This document shows, piece by piece, positions 12,201 to 23,513 of a stretch of 64,000 nt of DNA. How positions within the stretch are numbered: the first letter of the stretch is position 1; each line of letters starts with the position of its first letter. This stretch comes from Antedon mediterranea (lineage: Eukaryota; Echinodermata; Crinoidea; Comatulida; Antedonidae): contig NC_092677.1 of the NCBI RefSeq assembly GCF_964355755.1, positions 17,146,101 through 17,210,100 on the forward strand, in the 5' to 3' direction. Both the position numbers and the translations under genes were made by a program. The notes under the pieces are model-generated. The model saw only the letters and a program-made list of their open reading frames with translations, was not told where the DNA came from and ran no database searches.

Positions 12201-12791
12201 TTAGACAGCCTACTTTATTTTACAAACATGGTAATAATAAATTATTTATTGAATTTTTTATGGCATACAAACTAGGACAAAAATGTATCCATTTTTTTAA
12301 GCAACAAAACTAGTTTGTTTGAATTCATTTATAAAATTAGGTCAGTTGAAGAGAACATTCCAATGGGGTATCATCTGCTAGGTCCCTGCTGCCTGCCCAG
12401 ATGTGCGATCTTTCAAGACATGGGTGAATGACCAATAGCCGTTAGCAGGACACCTGACCGTCATGATACTAATGTAACACATGCCAGAGTATGACTGTTG
12501 CCCTAAACTTGCTACATGAATTAGTATCAATTCCATTTTGCCGGGTCTTTAGCTATAGTGAGTCCCTTTCACACAGAGCTTTGAGACAGTAGGCCTATTG
12601 TGTGCAATGGTCCAGACAGGCTTCAATTCAACCATCTTTAGTAGACAGTGATTACATAAACAAAGTTCCAAGGGGTGTAGACCCACACAATAACACCACA
12701 CCACTTTCTTGGTATTACCTCTCTAATTTTTGTGTGAAAAGGGATATAATTTGTTTAAAAGTTAGAATTGAACTACTCGGCCAACTTAAAA
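9269..12791. other. AT-rich stretch without recognisable genes
   Basis: Open frames (9706-9930, 10996-11229, 11735-12022) are short, rich in Phe/Leu/Lys/Ile and without domains. Two CRE-like TGACGTCA words lie at about 11390-11420, followed by ATTACAG as in the piggyBac-like element at 23898, so a decayed relative may be present. A poly-T tract occurs near 12067. Confidence 0.4.
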
Positions 12792-13609
12792 TACCGTATA
12801 TTTCGGTGTATAAGTCGCACCTGTGTATAAGACGCACCCCCTAACTGAGAGTAAAATATCGGTATTTTTTATATCGTCGATGTATAAGACGCACCTTATA
12901 TTTCATCAAAACAATTTTTTTTTAAATTGTAATCAATATTATTGTAATAATATATTTTGTTATATCTACAACGGCGTTCCTTTATTTAGGTTTTTTCTTA
13001 CCCAGCCTCAACAAGTTCTTTCTAACTTGTTATTCATGAGTTTCGCACCCGCAACATCGAGTGCATGACCGTGTGTGTAACACGTACGTGTGTGGGCTAG
13101 CCTCGCTCGATCATTTCGAGAGGGCGCACGTTTTCACGGACAGTCGTATTCGATTAGTATCTATGTATTCGAGAAGTGTGTATGCTAGGTCCATGCTATA
13201 ATCACCTGGAGAATATACTAGTCGAATACCGTACCGCCAAGAAGGGCTTGCGGTGGGGTACGGCGATCGTGCGTATAACTATAAATAAATACTAGCATAG
13301 GCTATTCCAATCGTAAACGTTTAAAAATGAAATTTTATCGGAGTGCCTACAACAGCTTCATAATGAACAAATCTTTTCATCATATTTAGTATAACATCAT
13401 GCTAAAATGCCTTGAAAAATAGGCAGAAGCAGGTTGCCGTTGTGTTAGTATACTGTAGCTAGTTTAGCCTACTCAGGCCTAGCAAACGACGTGACGATAT
13501 GTGCAATCTGTGTGATGAGGCATTTATGTTCGGTGTATAAGACGCACCCTTAATTTAGAGGTCAAATTTGCGTATCAAACGTGCGACTTATACACCGAAA
13601 TATACGGTA
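12792..13609. mobile_element. DNA transposon derivative with perfect 29-bp TIRs
   Basis: The first 29 bases (beginning TACCGTATATTTCGGTGTAT) are repeated perfectly in inverted orientation at 13581-13609. Just inside there are further direct copies of GTATAAGACGCACC (about 12823, 12881 and 13536), probably subterminal binding sites. A TA dinucleotide lies at both extreme ends and may be the target duplication. The 818-bp interior has a CpG-rich half and no transposase frame. Ends with this ATAAGTCGCAC theme occur in many animal DNA transposons; I cannot assign the superfamily. Confidence 0.7.
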
Positions 13610-16344
13610 AGTAGAAATAGTCTGCACATCAACATTTCTGTATGTTTGTATTAATTTCTGTATCTAGGAGGTCCCCATTTTCAGATCATAGAACTGAAGA
13701 CCATCAGGAAAGTTCTTAATTGGAGATTTTAACTATACAGTATGTCTCTGATCTTAAATCAATGCACAAGCTGAAATTAGTTTGGTTTGCTTCATTTGCT
13801 AAATGAGAAATTAAATTTAGCTGCTAGCATATTGGCGCCCTTCTACCTAATTCATTTCGCATAGGCAATCTCATCTGTATTTCTTTTATTATAATGCCTG
13901 GTCATTTAACAATGACATATTGTCTATTCATATTGGTAGTGTTATACTGTAGGCCCACTGTCTGTCCAGCCACTAAGTTATAGCAATTTAAATGTAGATT
14001 TACCATTAAATAGTAATATATCGGAAAGTTTTCAATTTAGATAATGGCCAGTACATAATAAATACAACTAAATTTGTGTCCGTTTCACTAATTAAATTTA
14101 AATCCTAAGAGGGATTGTTTAAATAAACAGTATTTTAGTAATTATATACATGTGGAATTTATTTTAATATTATTTTGTCAAGATGAACTGTACTTTCTTA
14201 GTTATTTATTTTAACAGTAATTGCATTCTACCAAAAAATGTTTTTACTTAGAGTACAAGGTGGAAAACTTAACTGAAATTGAGTTTGATTGATATAAATG
14301 AATTTCTCCTGGTAGAAATTATCACAGATGACCGACCTGTTAGATACGCCTTTGGCTAAGTAGTCTGCCAAGGGTGGACCTAGGATAGGAAGCTGCAGAG
14401 TGCAAGGATACGTGCTGCAAACATTAATGTAGGAGAAAACAAATTTCAAGAGGTAGTCTCAGTAGAAAAATGGAAAATGCACTTTTTTAAATGAAATAAA
14501 GAATCTGTGCAAGGATTGTATATATTTATAACTTCACTTTCTATAAAAATCTCTCTAGGCCAATTTCATCCCCTTCTTTTGATTTGTTTTTACCTTGAAG
14601 TAACTTGGTATATTATTTATATATAGTAGGCTCATCCACAATTTTGAAAAATCCTAAAATTATATAATAGGCTTAATCCTTATTTTAGCGGCATTGCACT
14701 GGCATGCTCCATTGTTTATCATTTAATGTTTCATTTTCTTATACACATTAGCAATTCCTGCATTTCAATTTTTCTGTACACCATTTTCCTCCCTCTATTC
14801 CTGCTGGGATTCATACAATATCACCAAGATTCCTCTGTAATCTCATTTGAAATATTAAGAAATCCCGACATTTTTATTCAGACTTTTTTTATATATATGC
14901 AAATTTACCAGCATTACACTGCTATACTCCATTCTGTTACAAGTACATTGTTTATCATTAGGATACAGATTGGTCCAAACAACCAATTCCATTCAATTAT
15001 CGCATCATCAGAAAGATTTTTGGCTTGGATTCTACTATGTCCAGAGGCGTTTTATCGTGACCTCAACAATGGTCAAGGTAGCTTTAGGTTATTCACATTA
15101 TTACTTTAATTTTGAAGGATTATCAATGACCAAGAGGGCATTTATAATAACATTTTCATTTGATGGACATCAATTGTCATTTCTGATGTTTAACAAGGCA
15201 CACTGGACTTGGTAATGAGCATGTCAAATGAGACAATAAAAGAAGAAAAGAACTGAAAATTGTATGACCACAAAGTAGAAATTAATTTTTGTTCTGTAAA
15301 AGCAATTAGGTAATTGTAAATCAATTTATAAATATCAATTAGTTGATTTTTTCTATATTAATAGAACCAATCCTTACAATTGTAATATCAAACAAGTATT
15401 ATATTAAGGGGTGGATCTATGATTCTCTAATGTGGGATCGAGCATTAACATTAATAGTCTGTCAAAAATAGATAGCAAAAATTTAAAAGTAGTTTCATTC
15501 TGTAACTCCCTATCCTCTACCCCATGGTGTATCTTCCAATATTTATATTTTTTTTATTTATTTATTTTTTTTATTCAGTTGTCAACCAACAGCGATGAAA
15601 CCGCCACTAACAGGTTGAATAAATATTATATATATAATATATTAATACATAAACAATTTTAATAGCAGAAACCTTTTGTAATGCTAAAAGACAATTAGTA
15701 GGCCTACTTTAAATTCATTTTCAATGTTAAGCGTTGATTTAGAATATTGGCTTTTGTTTAAAAGTTTCAATAATATTTTCATGTAATTTGTTGTATTTTT
15801 CATTACGTGACTGCAGACCGCACGCTAGGTAACCAAATGATCGTACGTTTCTGTAAGTGCATATTTATAGCCTCCTTAATCCTATACATGTGTTTGTAAA
15901 TTTCATTTTAAACTTCGGCCTAACTTTTACTCCATTAAATACCATTCACAACGTTAAATAAATTTAGGGTAATGTTAGATTAACAGCTGATTGTATTCTT
16001 TGATGGTATAAGTTTGAAGGTCTTGTGTCTGTCTGGGTACAAAACAAGATAGGAATCTTTAGGAATTTTACATTTCACAATTTTTCAACAACAGTTATTT
16101 TATTTGGTATTTTAAACTTTATTTTTAAGTCATGTTAAATCCATCCGCTACAGGGTTAGTATTATTATTATGTATCTCCAAACCAACTCCTAACTTGTTT
16201 GGGAAATATGAAACAGACGCATATACAATGGTGAAGCCTATCTTCTCCAAACCTCCATCATTATTCTTTTTTTGCCCAAATTCTTTGTAAAATTTATTTA
16301 GATTTTTTTTTAAAATATTAAATGCTCAACAATTATTATTGATA
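13610..16344. other. AT-rich stretch without recognisable genes
   Basis: Frames at 14726-15109 and 14970-15215 overlap in different phases and show no domain, codon pattern or splice context I trust. No tRNA-like or TIR structure was seen. Confidence 0.4.
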
Positions 16345-17582
16345 TACAGTAGAACCCCTATTAAGGGATATCCTTTGAGCAACACATTATCCCCTTAACA
16401 CTTTGACTGCCAAACACGAAGATCTTCGTTTTTGGAAACACAACGCTTGACTGCCAAACACGAAGATCTTCGTTTTTTGCGTTTTTTTTACGAAATCCGG
16501 TAGATAGGTTAATTATTGGTATATACTATAAATATGGACACTATATTCGGTCTGGACCGTAAATATTTTACTTTTTGAAAGTAACTAATCTGGTTACGAA
16601 CGATTGTCAAAATGGTACCTGTCGAAATAACATACACCGCGCATCACAGTAGCGCGTACAGCGATGGTTTGGCGCATTGTGTATCGTACGCGCGCTAGCT
16701 ATGCCGCCGAAGCATTACAAAGGTTTATGTGGATTGGCATGTTTGTTTGTTATCTGAATAAAAAATAATGGATGAATTTTCAGTATGAAATTAAGTCTTT
16801 GATTTTATTATTGTATGTATACCCTAATTGTTTTGGTGCTTCTCTGTAAGTGGCCGAGTTTCACGCAACAAACTTGTTTAGAAATGGTATGAATATTATC
16901 ATCAGTTTACTTGCTAGGCTAGTAGTACTAGGCTATAGTCTAGGCCTAGTCATAAAACGGTTCCGGACCAACTTTAGGCTAGTTAACTAGGCCTGGTGTC
17001 TTTACTATGTGGATTTTGGCAAAACATTGATGTAAGATTTATGATTTATAAAATGTAATACATTTTTCGATAGTGATAACTTGTTTTTATAGGCCTACCG
17101 GTGCCGTGTAAGTAACTTTTTCGTTGTTTGTTGATCTCACCGGGCGATATTTTCATATTGTGATGTCTTGCACAAAATCGCGAATATCTCGACTTTCTTG
17201 CTCGAAACTACGAAAAACTCAAAAAGTGGGTTACTTTCATTTTACTATTACGATTTACATATTGCGATTTGAAAATCGTTCTTGGTACCATTGTAAAGCT
17301 AAAATCTTTATGATTATTTTAGTCTAAATTACATGTAAATCCGATCACATACATAGTTTCAATCAGCTTTAATAAAAACATCGAATTGGGCTAAAGACGC
17401 TGGCGGTGGCAGTTTCTAACTGAAAAAACCTCTGGCAGTCAAAGTGTTAATAGGATTGTATTCTTTGTAGGTTTGACCATAGTGTTAAAACATATTGCAC
17501 TTAAATTTGTTTCACAGGAAAGTGTTCCCTTAATAAAGGTGACCCCTGAATAAGGGTGGTCCTAAAGGAAGGGTTTACGGTG
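16345..17582. mobile_element. Tc1/pogo-type TIR element interrupted by a piggyBac-like element
   Basis: The left end TACAGTAGAACCCCTATTAA and the right end, read inward (CACCGTAAACCCTTCCTTTA), are imperfectly inverted copies. TAGAACC/TAAACCC ends of this kind are common in Tc1/mariner and pogo MITEs. The two halves (16345-16394 and 17451-17582) are separated by the 1056-bp element at 16395, so the outer element is older. The right boundary is approximate. Confidence 0.4.
16395..17450. mobile_element. piggyBac-like non-autonomous element A
   Basis: The left end is TTAACACTTTGACTGCCA; the right end is its exact inverse, TGGCAGTCAAAGTGTTAA. TTAA at both ends fits the canonical piggyBac target site, and CACTTTGACTGCC ends are typical of that superfamily. 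Next to the left end the block GACTGCCAAACACGAAGATC occurs twice, 44 bp apart (from about 16404), each time with the palindrome GAAGATCTTC, a likely subterminal binding site. No transposase was found; a 67-codon frame at 17124 has no domain. It is nested in the element at 16345. Confidence 0.7.
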
Positions 17583-18455
17583 TTTGTATGATATATTAGT
17601 GTTATTATTTACTGCTAATATTTTGTATGTGCAGAATGTCTGGATCCATCTAAATATTAGTGTCACATGATTTAGATCGTCAGATGTGTAAATGTGTTAA
17701 GTGACAGATAAATGAGTTTTAGTCACATGATAAATAATGTAGTTGCTAGCGAGTGAATGAGTTTGTCGCGTGACTTCATACCAACATGTGCTCATATCAT
17801 CATTAAATTACCTTTGCTAGGCTTTGGTATCTATGTTTAATGTGGGTAATAAAAGCTCACTGCGTCACTGAATTTTATTCTGTACTTGAGATTAATTAGA
17901 CTTAGGGTGTCTACAGGATTTTGGCACTGTTATCACTGCATAGGCCCTACTTTCTACGCCTGGATCCAGGGGTGTCTGTAGTGCTAGTGCTCCCTGGTTC
18001 CATCCCTTTTTATGCTATCCTATTTTTTTTTAATGCTATTTTAATTTGAGAGATGCTGGAGGATGAATATTCGTTATTGACTTTAGGGTTGGATGTAATC
18101 TATCATTTTCTGCTCTGGTTTCTTAGGCTAGAATAAATGTGTATGTAGTTATGTTGGTCACTGACTATCTTGGTTTCTTCTAACTAGTTTCACCATGGCT
18201 ACCAGGTTTTGTGACTTACAGTCATTAATGTGAACTGTTCAATGCCCAGGCTGTTCAAACCATTTTTCTATCACTTAATTGACTCTCAAGTATAGAAATC
18301 AGACAAGCCATTACACAATCGAAAACAATTTTTAACAAACACTTTAGTATTCTACTTAAAGGCCGTCGACTCTAGCTATATGACATAGAATAGGAGGAAC
18401 GAAAATGTATGTATAATAAATCTATGAGTTCAACACATTAATATATTACTCTTAG
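17583..18455. other. spacer, nothing recognised
   Basis: No coding frame, terminal-repeat pair or RNA-gene signature was seen in this unique-looking stretch. Confidence 0.4.
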
Positions 18456-18771
18456 TGAGTGAGTGGCCGAGCGGTTCAGACAGTGGAACCGTAATCACGT
18501 GGCCATAACATCGGCAGAGGTTCGAGGCTCACTCACTCCATGGTTCTGGTGGTAGAACGAGTCTTCTCGGATAAGGACTATAAACCGTAGGTCCAGTGTA
18601 CACAACTTGCTCGTGTGCACTTTAAAGAACCTAGTACATCTTTCGAGACAAGTAGGGGGTTACCCCGGTGTATTAGTACATCACAGCCACTGATCACCAA
18701 CTGAGCCCTCTGGGAGACCAGTCTTTGACTGAAGAGGTTACCCAGTATAAAGATAAAACAAACAAACAAAC
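18456..18771 (+). repeat. tRNA-derived SINE with (AAAC)n tail
   Basis: The head folds as a class II (Leu/Ser-like) tRNA: acceptor GTGAGTGA (18456-18463) pairs with TCACTCAC (18529-18536), box A is TGGCCGAGCGGTT and box B is GGTTCGAGGCTC (18519-18530). The body contains TAAACCGTAGGTCCAGTG and GTGTACACA, shared with the SINE at 39226. It ends in an AAAC repeat (18755-18771). It would be transcribed by RNA polymerase III and moved by a partner LINE. It is a retroposon, not a functional tRNA, because the body follows directly and the anticodon region is irregular. No target duplication was found. Confidence 0.7.
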
Positions 18772-19204
18772 TTCAGTTATGTATGACAATGTCAATTTTC
18801 TGCCAACTTATAAAACTCATCAATATATACTAAGTAATGATTTCATATCATTATACAGCATCTTGACATAGGTTATCATATGATATCAATTGAATTGCAT
18901 AAGAATTGCATCGTTCAGATGAGGTTACTGAACTATAGTCCAATGGGATGATAATATAGGTGACATCAAATAGATGCAGACCAGGTGTAAATCTGGTTTC
19001 CTTATGTGTCTAGCCTCAGATGTCATCCCCTTGTAACCCCAGTCTGTTACTGTGTCAATTGAATAAAAGTTACATTCATAAAATGTGGTATGTCAACATT
19101 TGTTATTAGGATGCATCTCATAAAACTCTGTTCTATTCAGAATTTAAAGATGGTAACTACCTCAGTCCGTATCAGTAGAACTTTTAGAAATTGTTTCTTC
19201 TCAA

Positions 19205-19351
19205 CATGGATTTGATTTGATTTATTAGCATCTCATTAAAAAGACATACACAGGAAAGGACCCCATTGGAATTAAGCTGTTTCAGCTTTATGGGTCATCC
19301 TGGTATTTTTTTTGTATTTCTTGAGTACTGAATAAAACAAACAAACAAACA
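19205..19351 (+). repeat. CR1-like LINE 3' end, plus orientation
   Basis: It contains GGACCCCATTGGAATTAAGC followed by a stem-loop-like CTGTTTCAGC and GGGTCATCCTGG, then a T-rich stretch and AATAAAACAAACAAACAAAC. This is the layout of CR1-type LINE 3' untranslated ends with a microsatellite tail. No coding portion is attached, so it is a heavily 5'-truncated copy. Confidence 0.5.
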
Positions 19352-19364
19352 GTTTATGAAACAG

Positions 19365-19500
19365 AGATATATACAATTAAAAAATGATGAAAATACATAA
19401 ACAGAGATGCAGGATAGCCCATGAAAGTCTCACATTGAGACTTATTTCCAATGGGGTCTTCAATAACAAATTTAAAAAGACAATACAAAAAAATATATAA
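19365..19500 (-). repeat. CR1-like LINE 3' end, minus orientation
   Basis: Its reverse complement contains GACCCCATTGGAAATAAG and CATGGGCTATCCTGC, parallel to the plus-strand copy at 19205 but clearly diverged. The two truncated copies lie tail to tail. Confidence 0.45.
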
Positions 19501-20446
19501 AAGATATATATAAATTGTAAGCTCTATCTGTAGATATTTTTAAAGCACATATACAATATGTTGTGTATGGAATAATAGCAACCTTGCATTGTCACTGGTG
19601 TGCCACTTGACTAAACAGCTATCTGTTTAATTGTTGTTAGATCCAATAGCTGTATTGTCACAAGGCACATTATTAAAACAAAAGGCCACTGTTATCGTTA
19701 TTTCCAAGCATTAAGCTTCAGTAAAATGGTTTGAGGTATTATATAAAACCAAAGCAACCATACACATAATCTATACAGTATTTAGAAATTTTATAAAATA
19801 TTGGGCCAAATTACATGAGTTTTATTTTTTAAAGCACAGAGTTTAGACCAATTTTATACTATTTGCTTATTATATATTAAATGAAATCTAAATCTTAAAT
19901 TTGTTATTCAATTATGGCCTAAAATTTAAAAATAATAGTGACATTAAATGTCAGTTGAAATTGAGGTGTAAAAATAAGAAAACCAGCTTCTGGACTCATG
20001 CCATCAATTGATATACATTTTTAAAAGAGATAATTAATTTGGAGCCGCTTATGTTGTGAAGTTAAACTATAAAGTATAGGAAGAGGATGATGGAAATTTT
20101 TATTGATTTATGTCGTTTGTCGTAAAAAAAATAATTTAAATGACAGCTTTATAGCATATAAATCCTGAGTCAAGTGTTTCCCGATATGATAAGATGGCAT
20201 GGGTGTTTGTCTAGGTAGCCAATTTTCCTTCATTGCTTAAATAAAGAGCAGTTTCCTTCTCTCCACAAAATTTGTTCAACAAGGTCCATAGTACTTTAAA
20301 AACCATTGTCTCTTTCTATTGTAGGCCTATACATTGAATTACAAACTCATAATACAAATTTTGATTAAAACATAAAATAATAAATACCCACTGAAAATTT
20401 ATATATATATTGTTTTAAATATTAAAGTTTTAAATAGTAGTTACAA
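19501..20446. other. AT-rich spacer, nothing recognised
   Basis: No feature was seen. The short AT repeat at about 20400-20410 is ordinary. Confidence 0.4.
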
Positions 20447-20959
20447 TTAACACGTTCACTGCCACGGCGTATTTATACGTCAAAAATTGCGTGTCGCTAC
20501 TTGCCAAGACGTAATACTACGTCAAAATCGTAGCACTTTTGTATTGTATGTAGAATCGCTGGCAGTGGTGATTGGAACAGGAATTATCGCATGGCAGTTT
20601 ATGAATGATGTACGTAAACGATAATCTAAAAATAAATGTCATATGTTTGTTTGTGTTTATTCCCTCATGCATTGAATATGGTTGATACGATGGCGCCCTC
20701 ACACTCAATATAATCATCTCAAACATGTCATAAATTGCGCTAATAGTAAATAAAAATAATAAAGGATGAAATGATTCAGTGTGGTTTACTGTTTTTATCT
20801 CTCGATGATAGGGTGGGTCAGAGGATGGGGGTCAGATATTGACCCCATCATGATAGTCTGTGACCAGATGTTACACTTTCAAACTGTAATTTAATATGTA
20901 AATGGGACTTGGCACTGGGACAGAAATTACGGAAAATGCCTTGGCAGTCAATGTGTTAA
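20447..20959. mobile_element. piggyBac-like non-autonomous element B
   Basis: The left end is TTAACACGTTCACTGCCA; the right end, read inward, is TTAACACATTGACTGCCAAG. TTAA is at both edges. Behind the left TIR are palindrome-like TACGTC words (CGTATTTATACGTC and GACGTAATACTACGTC), comparable in position to the palindromes of elements A and C. At 513 bp it has no transposase. It lies about 340 bp beyond the stop codon of the kinase gene. Confidence 0.65.
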
Positions 20960-21195
20960 AACTATAGCTAAACTTGAAGTTAAAATTCTATATTCATTTT
21001 ATAATGCAATATAAGATACAATATATCAAAAATAGTAAATGTTAATAATGTCCATCACCCAAATAAAATGTATATTCCCTATATACCAACAAATTATTTC
21101 GTGTCAAAAACTCCTAAAGCTGTTTCACATTTGGTGGTGAAACGACATTGAAGCTTGGCATTTTGTCTTGGTGGACGCACGCCAAATGTATTTTT

Positions 21196-21201
21196 TTTAA
21201 T
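21196..21201 (-). promoter_or_regulatory. possible polyadenylation signal ATTAAA
   Basis: Minus-strand ATTAAA lies about 100 bases downstream of the kinase stop codon. It is a common variant of AATAAA, but in AT-rich DNA it could easily be chance. Confidence 0.3.
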
Positions 21202-21300
21202 TCACTTATCTTCCTTTACTGTGCAAAACCTCATTTGAGTATAGTCGCCCATGGGTATTGTGTAATAAATCTTGTTCTTCATCCTCCTCCCACTGAGACT

Positions 21301-23420
21301 CTAAAGGGTTGCTTGGTAAATTTCCTTTAAAGATGCAAAACATTCACCAGCAGTAGGACGTGTGGTTGGAGTTCTTTCCCAACACTTCAGCATTAAGTCT
21401 TGCAGCGGGCCAGACTCCAGATCATTTAGCGCTGGCATGTGTTCACCTTTTCCAACATTCTCTGTCAACTGATTTTTGTTGTAATCGGGAAAAACCTCAT
21501 CCTGGCTAAATATTTCAAATATAACCAAACCAAATGAGTAGACATCTGCCATCATCATTCCTTTAGTGTTAAGTAATTCACCACGAAGAACCTCTGGTGC
21601 TGAATAACGTGGAGTGCCAACTTCCCGTACCATTTCGTCGTCGTCCCCTGTCCTTGAATGTGATGTTTCAGAGTAGTTTTTTATCTTGCTCAAACCGAAA
21701 TCTGTGATCTTTACTTCGTGCTTGTCTCCACCCTCAGCAGAAATGTTGATCAACACATTTGTTGGTTTTATGTCACAGTGAGCAACATTCTCAGAATGAA
21801 GGTATCCAAGACCATTGGAAATTTCCATTGCAATAAATACGTGCTCCGTATCACTGAACTCATACTCCTTGACATGCAGTTGGTAATATAGACTTTCATC
21901 CATAAGCTCCATCACGATGCAGAGGTTAGGTGTCTTGATACAGGCACCATAGAAAGCAATAATGTTCTTGTGTTTCAGTTTGCAGAAGATTCGAACTTCA
22001 TCTTCAAACTCAGTCAACTTCTTTTGACTCACACGCTGGACACGTAACTTCTTAATAGCAACTTTGTCCCCTTTCATATGTCCTTCATGAATGTCGCCAA
22101 AGCCACCATGGCCAATTTTCTTGCCGAGATCAAGGTCACGGAACTGAAGAATTGTATGCTCATACCATTCAAATGGTTTTTTTGTTGCTTCTTGATTTCT
22201 TGATATGCCTAACTCAATACGATTAAACTGTTCAGACAAATGCGACTCCAAATTTCTATCTGCTCTAAATGGTGGTGTAAATTCTGCATGCTGTAAATAA
22301 TAATTGGAAATATATTAAATTGTATGTACAATATGAAGTCGGTTTAATATTTAATGAAAGCCTCTTATAATAAAAAAAAAATTGTGGAGATTATATATGA
22401 AGTATGCAGTTAAATTGTAATTAAACATACCGGAGTATACATAACATGTTCAAAAGCCATCCTCAGATACACAGTTTTCTTTGAACTCACAGGCACAGTT
22501 CTAAATGGCATTCCAACTCTACCAATTCTTCGATTTGCTTCATTATCCTTATATAGCTTAACTCCAGGATTTTTAACCTGCTTTTTGCCAGTGTGTGAGT
22601 TCTTCGAAATAGGCATAGTTCGTAGATCCATGCCAACTCTACCAACTCTACGGTTGTATGCATTATCAACATAGGTTTTAGGCTTAGTAGTGCTGCTTGC
22701 TGAACTGCTAGAAGGGACTACCTTGGTTCCATGATCCATGCCAACCCTATCATGAGTACGGTTGAATGTATTATCAACATAGGTTTTAGGCTTAGTAGTG
22801 CTGCTTGCTGAACTGCTAGAAGGGACTACCTTGGTTCCATGATCCATGCCAACCCTATCATGAGTACGGTTGAATGTATTATCAACATAGGTTTTAGGTT
22901 TAGAGGTGCTGCTTGCTGAACTGCTTGAAGGGACTACCTTGGTTCCATGATCCATGCCAACTCTATCATGAGTATTGTTGAATGTATTATCAACATAGGT
23001 TTTAGGTTTAGAGGTGCTGCTTGCTGAACTGCTAGAAGGGACTACCTTGGTTCCATGATCCATGCCAACTCTATCATGAGTACGGTTGAATGTATTATCA
23101 ACATAGGTTTTAGGTTTAGAGGTGCTGCTTGCTGAACTGCTAGAAGGGACTACCTTGGTTCCATGATCCATGCCAACTCTACCAATTTTACGGTTGGGTG
23201 CATTATCAGCATATGTTTTTTTTAAAGACCCAGAACTACTGGAATAACTGCTGCTACTTCCGCTACTGCCAGAGGCACCACTTGCGCTTGCACCTGTACT
23301 GCTTGAGCTTTTATTGCTGCTGCTACTAGATTTTGATTGCTTAGCGCTTCCCATAGGCTTACCAGCCCTACCCGAACGTCTGTTAGAGGCATTATTTTTG
23401 TATGTTTTTCCACTAGACAT
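21301..23420 (-). CDS. serine-rich repeat protein with C-terminal TKL-type kinase (2 coding exons)
   Basis: Exon 1 runs 23420-22431 and exon 2 runs 22290-21301; the 140-base intron starts GTATGT and ends TTATTTACAG, phase 0. The product is 659 residues. Residues 1-330 carry eight KTYxDNxxNRxxGRVGM repeats plus a Ser/Gly-rich stretch (about 31-66). The kinase domain (about 384-655) has the glycine loop GHGGFG (390-395), the VAIKK lysine (410), a C-helix Glu (428), HCDIKPTN with catalytic Asp 503, DFG (527-529) and APE (561-563). All catalytic residues are present, so an active Ser/Thr or dual-specificity kinase is likely, probably cytosolic as no signal or membrane segment is seen. HCD instead of HRD makes it non-RD. 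Family TKL is known by type; the exact subfamily and the repeat function are not recognised. The ATG lies in CCAAAAATGTC, 28 bases after a possible 5'-UTR splice acceptor (CTTGCAG). Confidence 0.85.
22291..22430 (-). other. intron of the repeat-kinase gene
   Basis: The minus-strand donor GTATGTTTAA follows codon CCG, and the acceptor TTATTTACAG precedes CATGCAGAATTT. Removing it keeps one frame from the repeat region into the kinase. Without splicing, the first frame stops after six extra residues. Confidence 0.8.
22680..23219 (-). repeat. coding minisatellite, five 108-bp units
   Basis: Five tandem units of 36 codons (residues 68-247) inside exon 1 encode KTYVDNTFNRTHDRVGM, then DHGTKVV and a Ser/Ala/Thr linker. 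The units are nearly identical at DNA level, unlike the divergent flanking units at residues 5, 248 and 288, so the middle block has been expanded or homogenised recently. Confidence 0.85.
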
Positions 23421-23497
23421 TTTTGGTACAGCTCAGCTAAATGTAATCTGCAAGATGTAATTTACATATGGATTTAGAGGGAGGCACACTGGTGGGA

Positions 23498-23513
23498 GGG
23501 GGGGGGGGGGGGA
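23498..23513. repeat. poly-G run upstream of the kinase gene
   Basis: An uninterrupted G tract of about 15 bases lies about 80 bp upstream of the start codon (C tract on the gene strand). It could form a G-quadruplex or simply be a mutable homopolymer. Confidence 0.6.

Noticed and set aside
14726-15215. Two overlapping plus-strand frames of 127 and 81 codons
   Set aside because: Low-complexity AT-driven composition, no domain, conflicting phases.
18456-18538. Functional tRNA gene
   Set aside because: The cloverleaf is irregular in the anticodon and variable region, and a SINE body with an (AAAC)n tail follows directly.
22487-22672. Second minus-strand frame inside the kinase gene's first exon
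   Set aside because: It is an alternate-frame shadow of the coding repeat.
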